A DNA stretch of 64,000 nt from Dicaeum eximium (GCA_013396995.1 VWZP01002415.1:2827667-2891666), one strand, 5' to 3'. Numbered from the stretch's first letter, positions 1-13,114 are shown. A program made the numbers and translations. Notes: generated by a model not told the origin, from the letters alone.

Positions 1-225
1 AATCATAGTATTTGCAATGAGCCACATCTATTCAATCTTTTGTTTTTCAAGTAGTCATTCTAAAACCTGAACTGCTCTCCTGCCCTTCTGATCTTCAGAT
101 GGAATCCTGCCTTCTCCAGCTAATTAGAAGAATGGTTTTGGGGGAAAAAAAATTCCAAAACTGTTTATAATTCTGCCTATCTTCAGAAAAATAGAATCAT
201 CAAAATAAATCAGATATTCTCTTAC

Positions 226-850
226 CTAATTGACACTGTGCTGGAGTCTACAGCTAGCTCAGGGGCAATGCGTTGCCAAAAGCGGGGAACAGCTTCCCAC
301 ACAAATAGGGAGACCTGAACCTTGGAGCTGCCTGCTCTACAGCTAGAATGGTAGTCAGCATCAGGGAGCGGACAAAAGAGGAGAGGGAGGCCTTCAGTGT
401 GAAATTCTAAGGAAAGTTTCTCCGTCAAAGGTGACAGGGACCAAAGTGCCCTGAGCAGCAGCGTGCTTGGGATTTTATATAGCACTAGAACTGGAGGTGG
501 GTACAATTTCTGAACCAATAGGGAATCTGGGAGGGAGGAGTGAAAGGAGGGGAATACAAGTCAGGGACCAGTGGGAATAAGGGGGTGGAGAGGGCAGGTC
601 ACATGGACCAATGGGGTGTCCTACATTAGGGGAATTCCAGTGGGGTGGAACTGGCAGGGGAGGGGGGTTTTACAGGGGGCTGACAGGGAAGGATCCAGAA
701 CAAGGGGCAGAGTTTACAATGATGGATAGGGAAGGTACTGGAATACAGGGTGGGGACTAAAATGATTGAAGGGGAAAGGGGAGGAATATAATCTGGGAAT
801 AATCCAATTTGGGGGAATACAGAATACAGGGAGCGAACCAGAATAGAACA
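226..850 (-). promoter_or_regulatory. Promoter-like block, probably an ERV LTR (antisense), with TATA box, CCAAT boxes and splice donor
   Basis: Read on the minus strand, this GC-richer block has an upstream part (about 850 to 530) with repeated GGAATACAGG-like units and two ATTGG/CCAAT boxes (515-519 and 608-612). A TATA box, TATATAAAAT, lies at 472-481. About 220 nt of leader follow, down to a near-consensus splice donor (AG/GTAAGAG) at 226/227. This is the order of a pol II promoter with a first exon. The direct repeats, the box order and a TGTTC-type start near 850 suggest the U3/R region of an endogenous retroviral LTR, and the text resembles passerine LTRs. No AATAAA is visible on this strand, so a host promoter, or an LTR co-opted as a first exon, remains possible. 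A 98-codon minus-strand frame spans the TATA box and is not a credible protein. The left boundary is unknown. Confidence 0.5.
472..481 (-). promoter_or_regulatory. TATA box of the antisense promoter-like block
   Basis: Reads TATATAAAAT on the minus strand, about 35 bp downstream of an ATTGG (inverted CCAAT) box at 515-519. Transcription would be expected to start roughly 25-30 bp downstream, near 445, and run toward the left edge of the window. Spacing and order are seen in the sequence; activity is inferred. Confidence 0.5.
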
Positions 851-3800
851 TTGACATCAAACCATTCAACAGCCCATGAAATAAAAACTCACCACAACAG
901 CTAATCTTCTCTACCTTTAAAACAGAGATAGCCTCCTTCTCAGAATAGTCTGTCAGGATATCTTTGCTCAAGGTATCCCATTTTGTTATCAAGGCCAGTT
1001 TTGCTTCATTCTGATTTTGGCTGTTTAATTTTTTTCTGTGTGTGTATTGCAGGTAAGCTGATGAGGGAGGTGCCAAACGAGTGCATATATAAGGTGTTCA
1101 GTAACTGAGAAGATTTGGGAGCTGCAGAGGTGTTTTGCAGGTAGGTAGAGGCATTATCTTGCAACTGTTCATGTTATGAGCTTATACACAGTAGTGTTTA
1201 TATGCTACACTACAGGGGTTTTAGAAGAAGAGAACGTAGAATGTAGTCTCAAATAACCTTGATATTTGAACTCAGAGTAAATTCTTTTGGAGACTCTTGA
1301 GGTGCATTTCGTCAAGGTGAAACACAAGGTATTTATGTGAGCTTTTCTGTGTGTTTACCTTTTAATTTTACATCAAGAACAAAAATTGGTTTAGAGTATG
1401 AGATAAAAAATGGAGCAAGGATTTATGAAGCTCATGAAAATCACTGAGCAGATAATCTTTGGCTACAACAAAGAATTACAACCCAAAGAATTCCAGTGGA
1501 CAGCACTTTATCAACAGCAGTGGCTGTTTCTTTTTAAAGAGTGTTTAACAAAATGTTTTCTATTCTGTGTTTCTTTATTACAGATTTAGAGATAATCTAA
1601 CAAAAAAAGATCTATCTTTCCTTTGTTACACGTGTGGAGATAATTAAACTGTTGACAATAGAAGGACTTTGCAGCATTTGTGGGCAGTGTTTGCATCTGG
1701 TTAATACACAGTAATAAACAGACGAGTTACTCATGGAATTTACAGGATAGATTAGATTTTGGTTATGATGAGGAATTGTGCTTCAGCTGATGTGGAGACT
1801 CAGCACAAGCTGTAATTATAAATGTCCAGGTTGTCCATCATGCTTTGTTGTGTACTCAGAGAATTGAATAAAGTTTCCTATCAGACTTGAGATCTTCATA
1901 GGTTGATGCATCCCTGTTGCATACACATGTAAGAAGTCCTATTATTCTCATTAATTTCATACACTGATTTAATCTATATTATGCTATAAACTATGTGATG
2001 CCACTGCTTTGACCTTGTAAGTATTACATTGCCACAAAAATTTTCTAATGTATGGATGCTGAAAGTTTATGTTCAAAGTATAGTCTGACAAGGAGAGGTT
2101 TTGGTGGATGTCTCTAAATATGTAAGAAGAACTGCTGTTATTAGCATTATTTTATTTATTTATTTGAAAAAATTAAATGAGGGTTTGAGTTTTTTTTTCC
2201 GCCAATGTTTTATAGAAATATATGGATTATAAAAAGGAATAAGGAAGTGATCCAGGGCCTCAAGAAAATGAAGACTTGAAAAGGTTTCCTTGTGATGTGT
2301 GATTGATTCCTATTTTTGTAGCTTCTTGCATGAAAGATTCAGAGCATTAGAGGCTTACTCTTTCAAAGTTACAGGAAATTGTGTATGAATATCTAAATTT
2401 TTAAGATTTATTATGAAGATACAGGTATTATTTGTCAACTATGACTATCAAAGATGGATGTTTGATTAATTCTAACTCAAAATGATAGAGCTTTCAGAAT
2501 TTAAGGCAAAAGGGAAGGGAAAGTTTCTCTTGTTGACAGTCCTAACAACACCACTGCATTCAGAACTTAGACTGAGTGAGTGAACATGGAATTGAGAGAG
2601 ATGTATTGATCAGGAACCCATCAAATATTTTTGGGAGATTTGGATATGAATTGGGTCCTTTCGAGAGCCAGTATTAGGACTTCATCAGATTGAGTGCTGA
2701 ACTTGAAGGTGTCCATGATAACTTGCATCCTTGAAGCCCAGGAATACTTGAGATCTAAATTTGAGACTAAAACTAAGGAATAACCACAGGAAGAACTTTC
2801 TTTTATTTTTCTTAGAAATCATGAAGCATGAAAAGTCATTTCTTTCTGTTGCAGCTGTAAAGAGAAACTTAGCAACTCTGCTTTTGTCAGTAAGTCAATC
2901 AGAGCGCATCATAAATAAGTAAAGCAACAAGAAAAATTTCCATATGAGGGAAAAAAAGTAACACCTGACAGCTATAATCAGGCTGCTCACTGAACTTCAG
3001 AAAAAAATGTTGCTATTAGAGTGTTGAGAACCTGAATGAGATAGGATTGAACTCTTCTGTTGAGCTAAATAAAGAACAGCCAAAACAAATAATGATTATA
3101 TTACATACTTCACCAAGAGAGGCTAAGGATTGATATTACCCGAAGTTTTTGCAAATATAATATTTGCTCTTTATAGTTGAGAAGGGGTAACGACTTATAA
3201 TAAATAGGCTTGGACATATTTTGAGGAGTATAACATATTCACTCCAACAGAGGATTTCATCTTCATTTTTTAAAGACTGAATTCTTTGATTCTTTCTATA
3301 TAGAAGTAGCTACAGTCCTGGAAGGATGTTTTCAACATGCTGTATTTTAAGGGCTTCCACAATAATGAAAAATATGTTTATCTTAAGAAGAAGTTATGTA
3401 TTTATCACATGATTTACAAATAGGTAAAACAGCCCAAACTTTCTAAAATCTGATACACCCTGCATTGTATATCCAAATTACTAAGTTTTGTTATTTTTCA
3501 ATGTAATCACTTACATGTTGTTAACTGGTTCTGAATATTCCTGCTGATTGTCATGTAAATTCATGAGCTGTAATCAGCCATAGAGCAATTTTGTTCAGAT
3601 CATTCTCAATGAAGTTTTATAAAGAAAAATCATAATTACAGTAATGAGCATTTTAATGCTCAGTCAAATTTATCTGGTGTGACAACCTGTGACAAGTTCT
3701 GTGACAATGGTGGTGTTATGCTGGAGATGAATTTATTCTTTAATAATCAGCACCCTGGTCAATGTTTTGTGTGTAGTCTTCAAATGGAAGTAGTTAGTAG

Positions 3801-5948
3801 TGTAGCATTTATATTACTAACATGGCATCATTTTACTGTTCTCTGTGTAGATCAAGCTTTTCATGTGAAATATATTATTTTTATGTTAGTCTTGCTGTAC
3901 TTAATTAGGAAGCACTCTAGATTATTCTGGTTCTTCTGATTTTCACATATTGGTAATAGGCATAGGTTGATACTTATTACATGCCTCTTCCTCTTTCAGA
4001 AGTTTGTATTTTGCCTAGGAAAGAGCCTTTGTATAATGAATTGCAGAAAACTACAAGTCAGTGAGAGATGACAGCAGCCCGCCTGCTCAGTGTATGCACA
4101 GATAACAGATAGCCCCAATATGATTCTATTGTAAGCACAATCCAGTTCAAGGTCATAATCCTGGCTTTTTTTTGTGGCTGATATATAACTGTTTGAAAAT
4201 CACCTTTTCCCTCCAACACAGATTTTATTCATAGGTGGAACACAATAATATAAAGATGAACGAAGAAGTACTATCCAAGAATAAGAAACAACACAATGTT
4301 TGTGATCCATGTCAGTAAAACAGCTACTAGAATGTGGAACATTGCATCCATTTTTTCTGTCCACAAAGTAGTACAGCATCCACTACCCCAGTTACAAGAG
4401 CAGTATTATGTTCTAATTTCCTTACATTCTTTACATATAAGAAGTATAAAACTAGAGGTTTTACCTTGTACTGTAATTTTCATAGCAGATAATATTGCTG
4501 ATTTCATATACTTGATATAGCTGGCTACGACTTCAGCAACTGAAAATCCAATTCTTGTCTGTTCATGCTTAGACTTACATGGATTTTGCTGTTGTAACTC
4601 CAGTCAAAGTACACTGGCATATAGCTGTGTACTGCAGTTATCACTGCAGCTCTATATACTATTTACATCTGTTTGAAGATCCCTTTATGCTACTGGTACA
4701 GTCTAATGAGAAGCAGTTTCCAAGTACAGGTGTGGGGACAATGTTTTGGCAGCTTCAAGGAACTGTGTAGTTTCAAGGTATGTATAGTATTTGCTCAATT
4801 TGCATTATTTCGGGATAAATCATATCTGAAGTTAATTTCTAAGGTACTAGGTAATAAATTAAATTTAAGTATTACAGCAATAGTAGACCCATAACTGTTG
4901 GAGAAGATGACTAGTGAATTGGTGAATCTCCTCTTTTTTTAAATCCAACAATCCATTGGTAGGGTCACCATAGATACTGTAAACCTAAGTGCAGGTCTGG
5001 TTTTCTAAGGACTAGGTTATTAAGAAGGCTTAAAGAGCAGTTTTCCAAAGCCATGGGATGCACCATGTTTAAATTATATACATTAGTGTTTTGGTTCAGA
5101 GCAGACATCTATTTTCATAGAGAATTTCCACATAGCTCTCACTTGGATACACTCTGCCCCAAGGTCCCAAAGCACATAGATTAAATTCTTCTGGGGTGAA
5201 ATGAAGCTGGGCACCATCTGAAGCAGCCCTGAGCCACTTCTCTCAGTCTCTGAGAGACTTAACTCTAATCACCAGTTCTCCATAGATCCCATAGCTCTAC
5301 GCTACTTGCTGATGTACTGCCAAATCCTAACTTGAGAAAATTATAGTAAGGTAAAAAATTATTTGTTATGCTGAAATATAATTTTATATTAAGAAGGTAT
5401 GAAATCTTTTATTAGGTATTGTTAGATAACTTCAGCTTTTAGTAAGAATTTAACTTTTTCATGTTAAAGTTGATATGGGAAAAATTAGGTCCTATTATGT
5501 AATCTCATTTTATGCTAATGTTTTCTTGTCTTCTTCTTGTCATTTACAGAAAATTTGTGATAATAGCAGAATGGCATCTAATTCAGTTGGCAAACCAAAT
5601 TTCTTGCATTTACGACCTAGTAAATCTAACTAAAATTCTTATATGAAAGGAAATACTGTGAAGATGAAATAGCTGTTTGATATTGTTTCTCTGTATTTCC
5701 AGTAATGAGGATTAAGATGTGTACACAACTCTCTTGTGCCACTTTTGTGACACTGTTTTAGGTCTATGTGTATTGGTCTGATCCTCCAAGATGGTATAAA
5801 TCACCCCTAGGCAGTATTAGGTAATTTAAATACAAAAGCCATTAGAATGGTTGTCTTATGAGAAGTGCATCCTTTTAAGCCACCTCCATACAGCTCTTGT
5901 GATACATCAGTTAAAGCTGACTCTGTTTATGTATTTTGTTTGTGAAGG
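851..5948. other. AT-rich non-coding stretch, nothing identified
   Basis: No repeat family, RNA gene or plausible exon was recognised. The longest open frames are under 90 codons, AT-biased and without recognisable motifs. A plus-strand TATA-like TATATAAG at 1086-1093 is followed about 45 bp later by CAG/GTAGGT. This could be a weak promoter with a tiny first exon, but such matches are expected by chance in sequence this AT-rich. 5150-5300 is slightly GC-richer and has no known identity. Confidence 0.6.
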
Positions 5949-5972
5949 CATGACACTAAAAAAAGTGTCATG
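5949..5972. repeat. Perfect 9-bp stem-loop
   Basis: CATGACACT and its exact reverse complement AGTGTCATG flank a six-A loop. The pairing does not extend outward, so this is too short for a microRNA precursor and is not a recognised terminator. It may be a chance or decayed inverted repeat. Confidence 0.6.
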
Positions 5973-7389
5973 GTGGTAAAATACCAGTCAATGCTCCCTG
6001 TAATTGACTTCTCTTTGAACTATATAAAGAGGTGTTTGATGTCAGGCAGTGTTTTCTAGACCTCACTATGCATTTATGTATGTACTCCAAAGAGTCTAAA
6101 CATGGAAAAAAAATTAATTGCTTAGGATGATATGAAACAAGTAATTATAATGAAATATATTAAGTGACCTGTGACATATAATGACACGAGTTTTTCGTGT
6201 TTTTAAAGTTTATTTGAAATAGTAGATGCTATAGATTTGATTTACCTAGTACATGAAATTACAGATCCCTCCCTGACTGTTGTGGAGATAGGAAGAAGTT
6301 TCAAGAAAAATAAACAAAATTATTATTGGTAACTAGACTTAAAACTGCTAACCATTTTTTAAAATTAGAATTATTGTAATTTGGGAAGTTTTTATTTTAA
6401 AAAAACCCATTTTTTCTATATTTATTTGTGTAGAATGAAGTGTTAAAGGTGAAGTACTTACTACTTTTTGGCTGTGGAGTAGATTCCAAAGGAAGCCATG
6501 TATGTTGTATGTTTACTGCTAGATGACAGAAGAATAAATGAAACTGGAGTGTTAAAATATCCATTGGTGATACAAAAATGCACACATACAATAGAATTAC
6601 ACTGGGTTTTAAATGCAATCTCTACTTATTATTTCCGTTGAACAGACATCTTCATGCACAGTAGAGAGTAATGCAGAGTAACAGATATTAAGTAGGTGAT
6701 GCTGTATTCATCATGTTCATTCTCCTCACTCCCAGCAGTTGTGCTGTTCTCAGGACAATTTTATTTTATGACAAAAATGTAGAGGCAACAGTGTCATTCT
6801 TCAAAGAGCATAGCGAAAGCCTGGTCACAGTCTGGCTTAATGTACATCAAGAATTAGCATATTCAGTGGTATTTTGCCCTTGAGGGGGTGGTTGGTATTT
6901 TATATAACTAGTTTCATAATTGAGATTGTATCCTTTTGCTAAAGGCAATCTATAGTGACTGAATATATTCTGTAAAAGAACTAACTTGTCTACCACATGG
7001 TGAGAAAATGGGTGCTTTGGAAAAGCTTCTCAGTTTTGAAGCATTGCATTCCCTTTAACTAGAATGTTTGTACATACTGCTAACACTACAGAGATTTTCA
7101 AAGTTCTGGCCAATGAGAGACTGAATTTTGTCACCGTTTACAGCTTCAGATAATCACTGCTGGGACTAAAAATTATAGTCAGAACTGCATGTGTCTTTCT
7201 GCTACATTAGTGACTGAGTCACCTACAGTGTTTCCACACTACATGTGTCAAGTTAATCTAGGGAGGTGATAAAATGTATTCTGTTTACTTTAGTGGACTC
7301 TCAAAAGCTACTGACTTTGGAGCATTATTTCAAAACACTTTTGGCAATGATATAAGAGCTGCACAATATTATATTATATTTTATATATT
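5973..7389. other. AT-rich non-coding stretch, nothing identified
   Basis: No gene or recognisable repeat was found. A small ACACGA/TCGTGT hairpin lies at about 6183-6200. 7366-7389 is a short ATATT-rich run leading into the tandem duplication. Confidence 0.55.
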
Positions 7390-7573
7390 GTAAATTTTTT
7401 TGTAATTTTGGAAGATCAGTGACTCAATTCTTCTTTATTTATTTTTTTTTTTTTTTTTAATGGTAATTCAGAGGTTGGTTTAGTTAAGGGTAAATTTTTT
7501 TGTAATTTTGGAAGATCAGCGACTCAATTCTTATTTATTTATTTATTTATTTATTTTTAATGGTAATTCAGAT
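7390..7573. repeat. Tandem duplication with 100-bp period; internal poly-T and (TTTA)n
   Basis: The copy at 7390-7489 and the copy at 7490-7573 both begin GTAAATTTTTTTG and continue through GGAAGATCAG and ACTCAATTC to TAATGGTAATTCAG. They differ mainly in the middle, where copy 1 has a 17-T run (7442-7458) and copy 2 has (TTTA)n at about 7531-7557. Copy 1 also carries an 18-20 bp tail (7472-7489) that copy 2 lacks. Near identity outside the simple repeat suggests a recent local duplication followed by divergence of the microsatellite core. Confidence 0.9.
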
Positions 7574-9981
7574 AGGATGGTAAGGATTATCTACTAAGGA
7601 TATAAACTCTAATTCCTTTGAAATTTTCCTTTTTCTGGTAGAAGCTGAAGTTCAAAGAAATTTTGCTCTTGTCACTCAGGTTCTCTGTTAATACTTTGCA
7701 ACCCTGATTTGAGCATGGTGAAATATAAATATTGCAATTGACTGATTTGTTTTAATCTTTAGTCAAGTTTCCTCTTTGTGCTACCACTTTCTGCCACTGG
7801 CACAGTCTACCAGGGTATTTGGCCATGTTGAACTCAAAATTTTGCTTTGGACAAAAAGTACTGTCCCTATATTAAGGAAAGAATTGATTTGTAACATATT
7901 TGACATCTCAAGAGTCTAATCTAAGAACCTTAATTGTTATGAAAAAGAAAACAAAGAAAAATCTGAACACATTTATATTGAATAAGTCTCATTAATGTGG
8001 TTAAAATTTCTATATGTGCACTTCCTGTTTTCTTCCCCTTTTTCTTTTGTTATGGACACAATTTTAGTATGGAATATTGTACCATTCAGGACAAGGGTAC
8101 ACTGCTACTCAGCTTCTGCACATTACTCCCTGCTCAACTGATTAGATGATGGACTTTAGGCTTTTCTGTGCAGTCTAAAGGAACTTACCCAGTTTCTGTG
8201 GAGAGTTAGGACCCATTTTCAACACTTTATCCAGATACATCCACATTTTTATCTTGAGGGGGCACCACAGTTGGGGAAGAGCTTCCATTCATTTATAGCT
8301 TTCAATAACTAAAGGAACTTGGTGCCTCTAAGTCTGCGCAGAAAGGTACTGCTGGGATCATTTCTACTTCTCATGCTAACCTTCACCAGCTTCACAGATG
8401 TTGGTTTACTAAATGCAATAGCAACCCATTTTCCTGTAAAAGAACTTTGCAGTGTTACAAATAATTCCTTGCACTTTCTCTACTGGCAAACTGTGAGGAT
8501 TAGTATGCACACAAAATGCGACCTTCTTCTTGGGACCCCCCGTTCTGTTACTGGGTACTGGGTGGGCAGTAGGCCCACCCCTTCATCCTGCTGTGTTGAG
8601 CTACATCAACTGATCTTCCAGGGAAAACTTGTTGAAACTTCATCCCAGCATCTCAGCTGAACACCAGTCTCCTCTGATGAAACACTACTGGCAAACTACT
8701 ATAGCTGCTTAACGCCTTTGGTCAGCTTTAGTCATCAGGAGCTCCCTGTCATCTTTAGTTTTTCTTTTCTTTAGAAGAGATATGCCAGCTGACAGTGCAA
8801 TTGATTAACATCTGCTAAGACCACTGGTTAGCAAGCACACTTCTCCTTTAACAGCAGTTTTCATCCTCAAAATGTTTTCCTAAAATTAAGAGGCTCATTC
8901 ATGGTTCTTGTGTTAGTGCAAGCACAGATACATTTTGTTGAGGTAAAAACCCCACAGAAACAATATTCTTAGTGCTTGGCAACAACTGCAGTCATACAAT
9001 ACCTCCTCCACCATTATTATAAATCTTTTAAGCATGATAGAAAATTTGTGGAGTCGTATTTTAATCTACAACTTTTATATTTATGGTTTCAGTTTCTTAC
9101 CAAGTTAAGCAAACTTATTTAGAGATATTTAGAGGTATTTAGAGTTTCACCTTTCATTTCATTGCATTTTATGATCTTCCAGGTAATGAAGAGCTAAAAC
9201 CGAAACTGTTAAAACAGAGTAATAACATATTCCTGTGATCACACACAAATAAAACTATGTGGTATGTGGTACAAAAACTGCAAGTGTCAACACAAAGTAA
9301 TGAAAATCTACAACAATAATAAAATACTGGCTCTTCAAAACAGTAAACCATTAATTAATTTACAACAGAATAATGTAGTGGCTCAATATGAAATGACTAT
9401 ATTTAGATATTGTTTAGAGATCATATTTAAGAGACTTTAAATACATTTGTGCTCCTCAAGCATTCTAATAATGTATGAGCAATTTCTCCACTATCTTCTG
9501 TTACTGCATGAACATGGCAGTTTTCTAAAATGTAGAATAATCTGTTGGAACAACAAGTTGGACTGCAGTTAGTAAATTAAAAGTGTATCTAAGAAGAGAG
9601 TTAATGTTAAAGAAATGAAATTGTTCAGAGCTAGATATATAGTGAGAATAAGTCTTCACCATTTCCATGCAAAATACACTTGCATTTATTTGTCAGAAGA
9701 CAGACTTTTCCAGAGCTGACCACATTGGAAGTTCAAACTCCTTCATGCATGTGTGATTGCTTTTTTTTTTATATTATGCTATTGAGTCTTACAGACTATT
9801 TAATCCCAAATGTACCTGCAAGTTTGCATTCACTATAAAGACATTTTTACACTAGCATTTCCAAAGAGCTGATGCACACAGATGATCAAATTGGATCAGG
9901 ATGTAGAACATCTCAAACTGTGTCCCATTTAATTTTGTGTGTTTACACAGAGGCTGAATTTGATCAAGTCTCTAGCAAACA
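7574..9981. other. Non-coding stretch, nothing identified
   Basis: No repeat family or RNA was recognised. A 113-codon plus-strand frame at 8319-8660 begins at a non-ATG codon, begins with a hydrophobic stretch and resembles no family I know. It has no splice or promoter context and is probably chance in this slightly less AT-rich patch. Confidence 0.5.
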
Positions 9982-10207
9982 ACTAAATAATTCAGTCCAG
10001 TGGCAGCCTTATTTCACATGACTTGTACATCTGTCTTGATTGTGAATATAGCTGCTTTCCCAAGGATGGAGCTTTGCTTTGATGAAATGTGTCTGGAAAA
10101 ACAATTTTTAATACATTCAGTAAATAAGACTTTGTTTGTCATTCAACACACATGTTTTTCCATCTGTATAGAACCTCTTTGTTTCAGACTAAATAATTCA
10201 GTCCAGT
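9982..10207. repeat. 186-bp segment bracketed by an exact 20-bp direct repeat
   Basis: The 20-mer ACTAAATAATTCAGTCCAGT occurs at 9982-10001 and again at 10188-10207. The segment between them (10002-10187) is not a repeat family I recognise. It has no poly-A tail and no terminal inverted repeats. An exact direct repeat of this length could be the target-site duplication of a retrotransposed insert, or the product of a local duplication or template switch. The repeats are directly visible; the mechanism is inference. Confidence 0.85.
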
Positions 10208-13114
10208 AGAACCAGGACTTTTTCACTTTGGAAGTACAGCTGCTTGAAGTAGGAGAAGAGTGTCTTGTCCTCTCCTCCTGGTGTTAGGAAGAGTCTTTCT
10301 CTGATGAATGGCCCTAGAAGAGAAGAGGCAAACAAAAAGGATAGATGGATTATTTTGGAGTCTTAAAGGCCCAGTTTTGAAAAATACTATAGCACTTCTT
10401 TGTATAGACATACATTGTAGAATTGTTTAGGTTCCACTGCATCATGCTGTGTTGCCTTGTAAAATGAAGTGGTTGCAATGTGATTGGAGCAGCTGATATA
10501 TTTCACATCATTTGACAAAGGGGAAAAAAATTAGTCAGATGTATATATATATATTGGTAGCAGGATTGATCAGAACAAATTGTGAACATAATTATCTTTG
10601 ATTGCTATCCCTTTTTTAAAATGTAGCTGCTTTGTAATAGCAGTTTGGTTTGGGTTCATGATGGTACAGAACTTCTCTCAGTTTTTATTTCCCAGAAAGC
10701 ATATAACAGATATTAGTTGATGATGATATCAAAACATGTGTAGATTATTTTTAATGATATAAATGTGAAGCCCTTTTTGCTGATTCAATTCATTTAATTG
10801 TTTGTAACTGTTTCTAATAAACTTGTATACAAAGCTAGCATCAATACAGGTTTTTCATCCACATTTTGATGGGGCATGTGTCTTCTCTGGTTATTCTTCT
10901 GTTTCTCCAGGCCAAATGCAAATGCTTCTAACACATTACAGTCTTGGATCTCTTTCAATCTTAATCTAAACAACATAAATATCATGGTGTTTATTTTGAT
11001 GGATAGTGTCCTCAGGGGTATAGACAAGAATGAATTGTCAATGCGAGTATTTTTCAGTCTGCTACGAATCTCCAAAACTCCCATGCAAAAATATCAGCTG
11101 ATCTGTTGGTGTGACTCAGCACAGATATCTAGAGTTAGGTGAAGTAGAATAACTCACTGTAAAACAGTAAAACTTGCTGGAGCATGAGAATCTCTTCTTT
11201 CACACTGAGTGTTTCTATCTTTAAGGCTAATTCTGTCTCCTCTCTGATTGAACATGTATCTGAGGCCACTGTGAGAGCTCTAATGATCAAACTGTAAAAA
11301 AAGAAAGTGAGGTGATCAGTCAATAAGTTGACAGCTGAAGCATGTACTTTGCAAGTCAGGATCACGGATAGTCTGTTTTTCTATGCTTGCTGTCTGAATA
11401 ATTGCTGAAGCTTTGCACAACGGCATAAATGCACGTATCAGGGGAAAAGTAGCAATATACTGATAGAAGTTTTGAGAAATTTTTTCAAGTTCTCAATAAA
11501 ATAATGAAGCTAAACCAAAACAAGGATAATGAAGGTGATTTTTTGTTTGCTTGCTTGCTTTTGTAAATTCGGTAATGCTGGAGTGAAGTAAGCACCTCAA
11601 GTGTTGTTTGCTTTGGTGGTATACCACTGAGATACATTTTTATTAATCTTTGTGAAATCAGGACAGCAAGTGATGTTGTCATTGGTATTCCAGGATCTTC
11701 TCAGATTAACAGGCAACTTAAACTCTTTTGAATGATATTTCAGGCACACTTATTTACTCTCCTTCACATCTGTACCTTCAGCCCCAGAAGGAGCCCTTTT
11801 TTTGGATTCCTGTTTTGTAGCTAATTGATATGAATGTCAAGATTAATTTCTTTGTCTTGCCCATTGCAAAAGCAGTTTGGATAACACAAATGTAATTTTA
11901 ATGGGGCCATTTTATCTCTTTTGATATACATATTTCTGGCATATCACATATATCACATATATTTATGGAATGGTGTGAACGCTGATTTATATCATTCACC
12001 CATTAGAATCCGCCCAAGCTTTCAGGTTTGTCATCCACCCAATCATTTTGTTTATTTTGCTTCATTCAGGTTACAATCCTGAAAATGAAGTTTATTCCTT
12101 TTCCCAGATTCTGGGATTTAGGCCCAGAAATAAGAAATGTCTTATACTTGTCTAAGAAAATGTCTTCTATTTGACTCAAGGAGTCATTATACATTTATGT
12201 GCTGTATAAAGTTTCATCTCTTAATGACCTGGTAGTATATTACTACTAGGCCAATTTTGTGGATGTCATGTTAGACAAATATTCTCTTGTAGTTTAGTAC
12301 CAGTTTGCAGTTATATATGTAGGTATATGAAAACACTAAAAACTTTACACATATCTATCAATATATCTATTTTTTATACTCGTGTAGGTATTAATATATT
12401 TAATTCCCCTACCCCTCCACCCCACTTAATTTCTTATTTTCTCTCTAATATTCCATGCAGATATCCGTTTTCATGTTTTCATTATTGCCCTGGTTTAGGG
12501 CAAATTTTGGGAGGAAACCTCCAAAGGGGTCTCCTCTAGAAAGCAAATTCAAGTGGCCTGCCCAGAAGATACCATCTATAAAATCATATAAATAATTCTT
12601 TTTTTCCTCATTTTTATGCAGTTCTTCAGAGTTTTCAGCAGAATCTTGGAAAACCCAAAACAAATGAAATTTGGAATTCAAATTTAGTTAAATAAAAGGA
12701 ATATCAGCAAGTAATAATTAAACAAAGTTAGCAGAACAAAACTCATGTGCTGTTTTGTTATTTAACATTGTGACACATTTGTCTGTGGTATCAGTTTCAG
12801 TCTTATCAGTGACTCAAACCAACTATGATGGATGTTCATTTCCATATTATGGTTTTGTCATGCTTCAGGGTGACACTTTAGATTAATTATTGCAAAGAAA
12901 GTTGCTGATAGAATGAATTTTGCAAAGCAGCAAGTAGAGAGCACTTTACAGTCCATTATATACCTTTTTCTGAAACCATCCTTTGTAGTGTTTCACTGTA
13001 GGCAAGCTACCTGATAGCCAAAAACTTCATATTTATGTATGAAATACTTTAAATATACAGAAGACAAACCTTAAGTGTTAAAAATATGTATTTTTTTAAA
13101 AAAGGAAAGAAAAC
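10208..13114. other. AT-rich non-coding stretch, nothing identified
   Basis: No coding or RNA gene was found. There are short TA runs near 10542-10555, tandem ATATCACAT units at about 11940-11960, and an imperfect hairpin (CCTGGTAGTA with TACTACTAGG) at 12229-12251. Open frames are all under 100 codons, and several overlap on opposite strands, as chance frames do. Confidence 0.6.

Noticed and set aside
222..518. 98-codon minus-strand frame as a gene
   Set aside because: It begins upstream of the TATA box and ends at the splice donor, so it would not be contained in the predicted transcript.
714..1076. 120-codon minus-strand frame as a gene
   Set aside because: It runs across the upstream, LTR-like promoter block and has no recognisable domain.
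1084..1145. Plus-strand TATATAAG followed by CAG/GTAGGT as a second, divergent promoter
   Set aside because: The exon would be only about 45 nt, and both motifs are common by chance in AT-rich sequence; mentioned only within the stretch note.
8319..8660. 113-codon plus-strand frame with a hydrophobic start as a secreted peptide
   Set aside because: The start codon is not ATG, there is no promoter or polyadenylation context, and no family resemblance.
9982..10207. The 20-bp repeat as a CRISPR-like or phage attachment structure
   Set aside because: Only two copies, vertebrate context and no associated genes.
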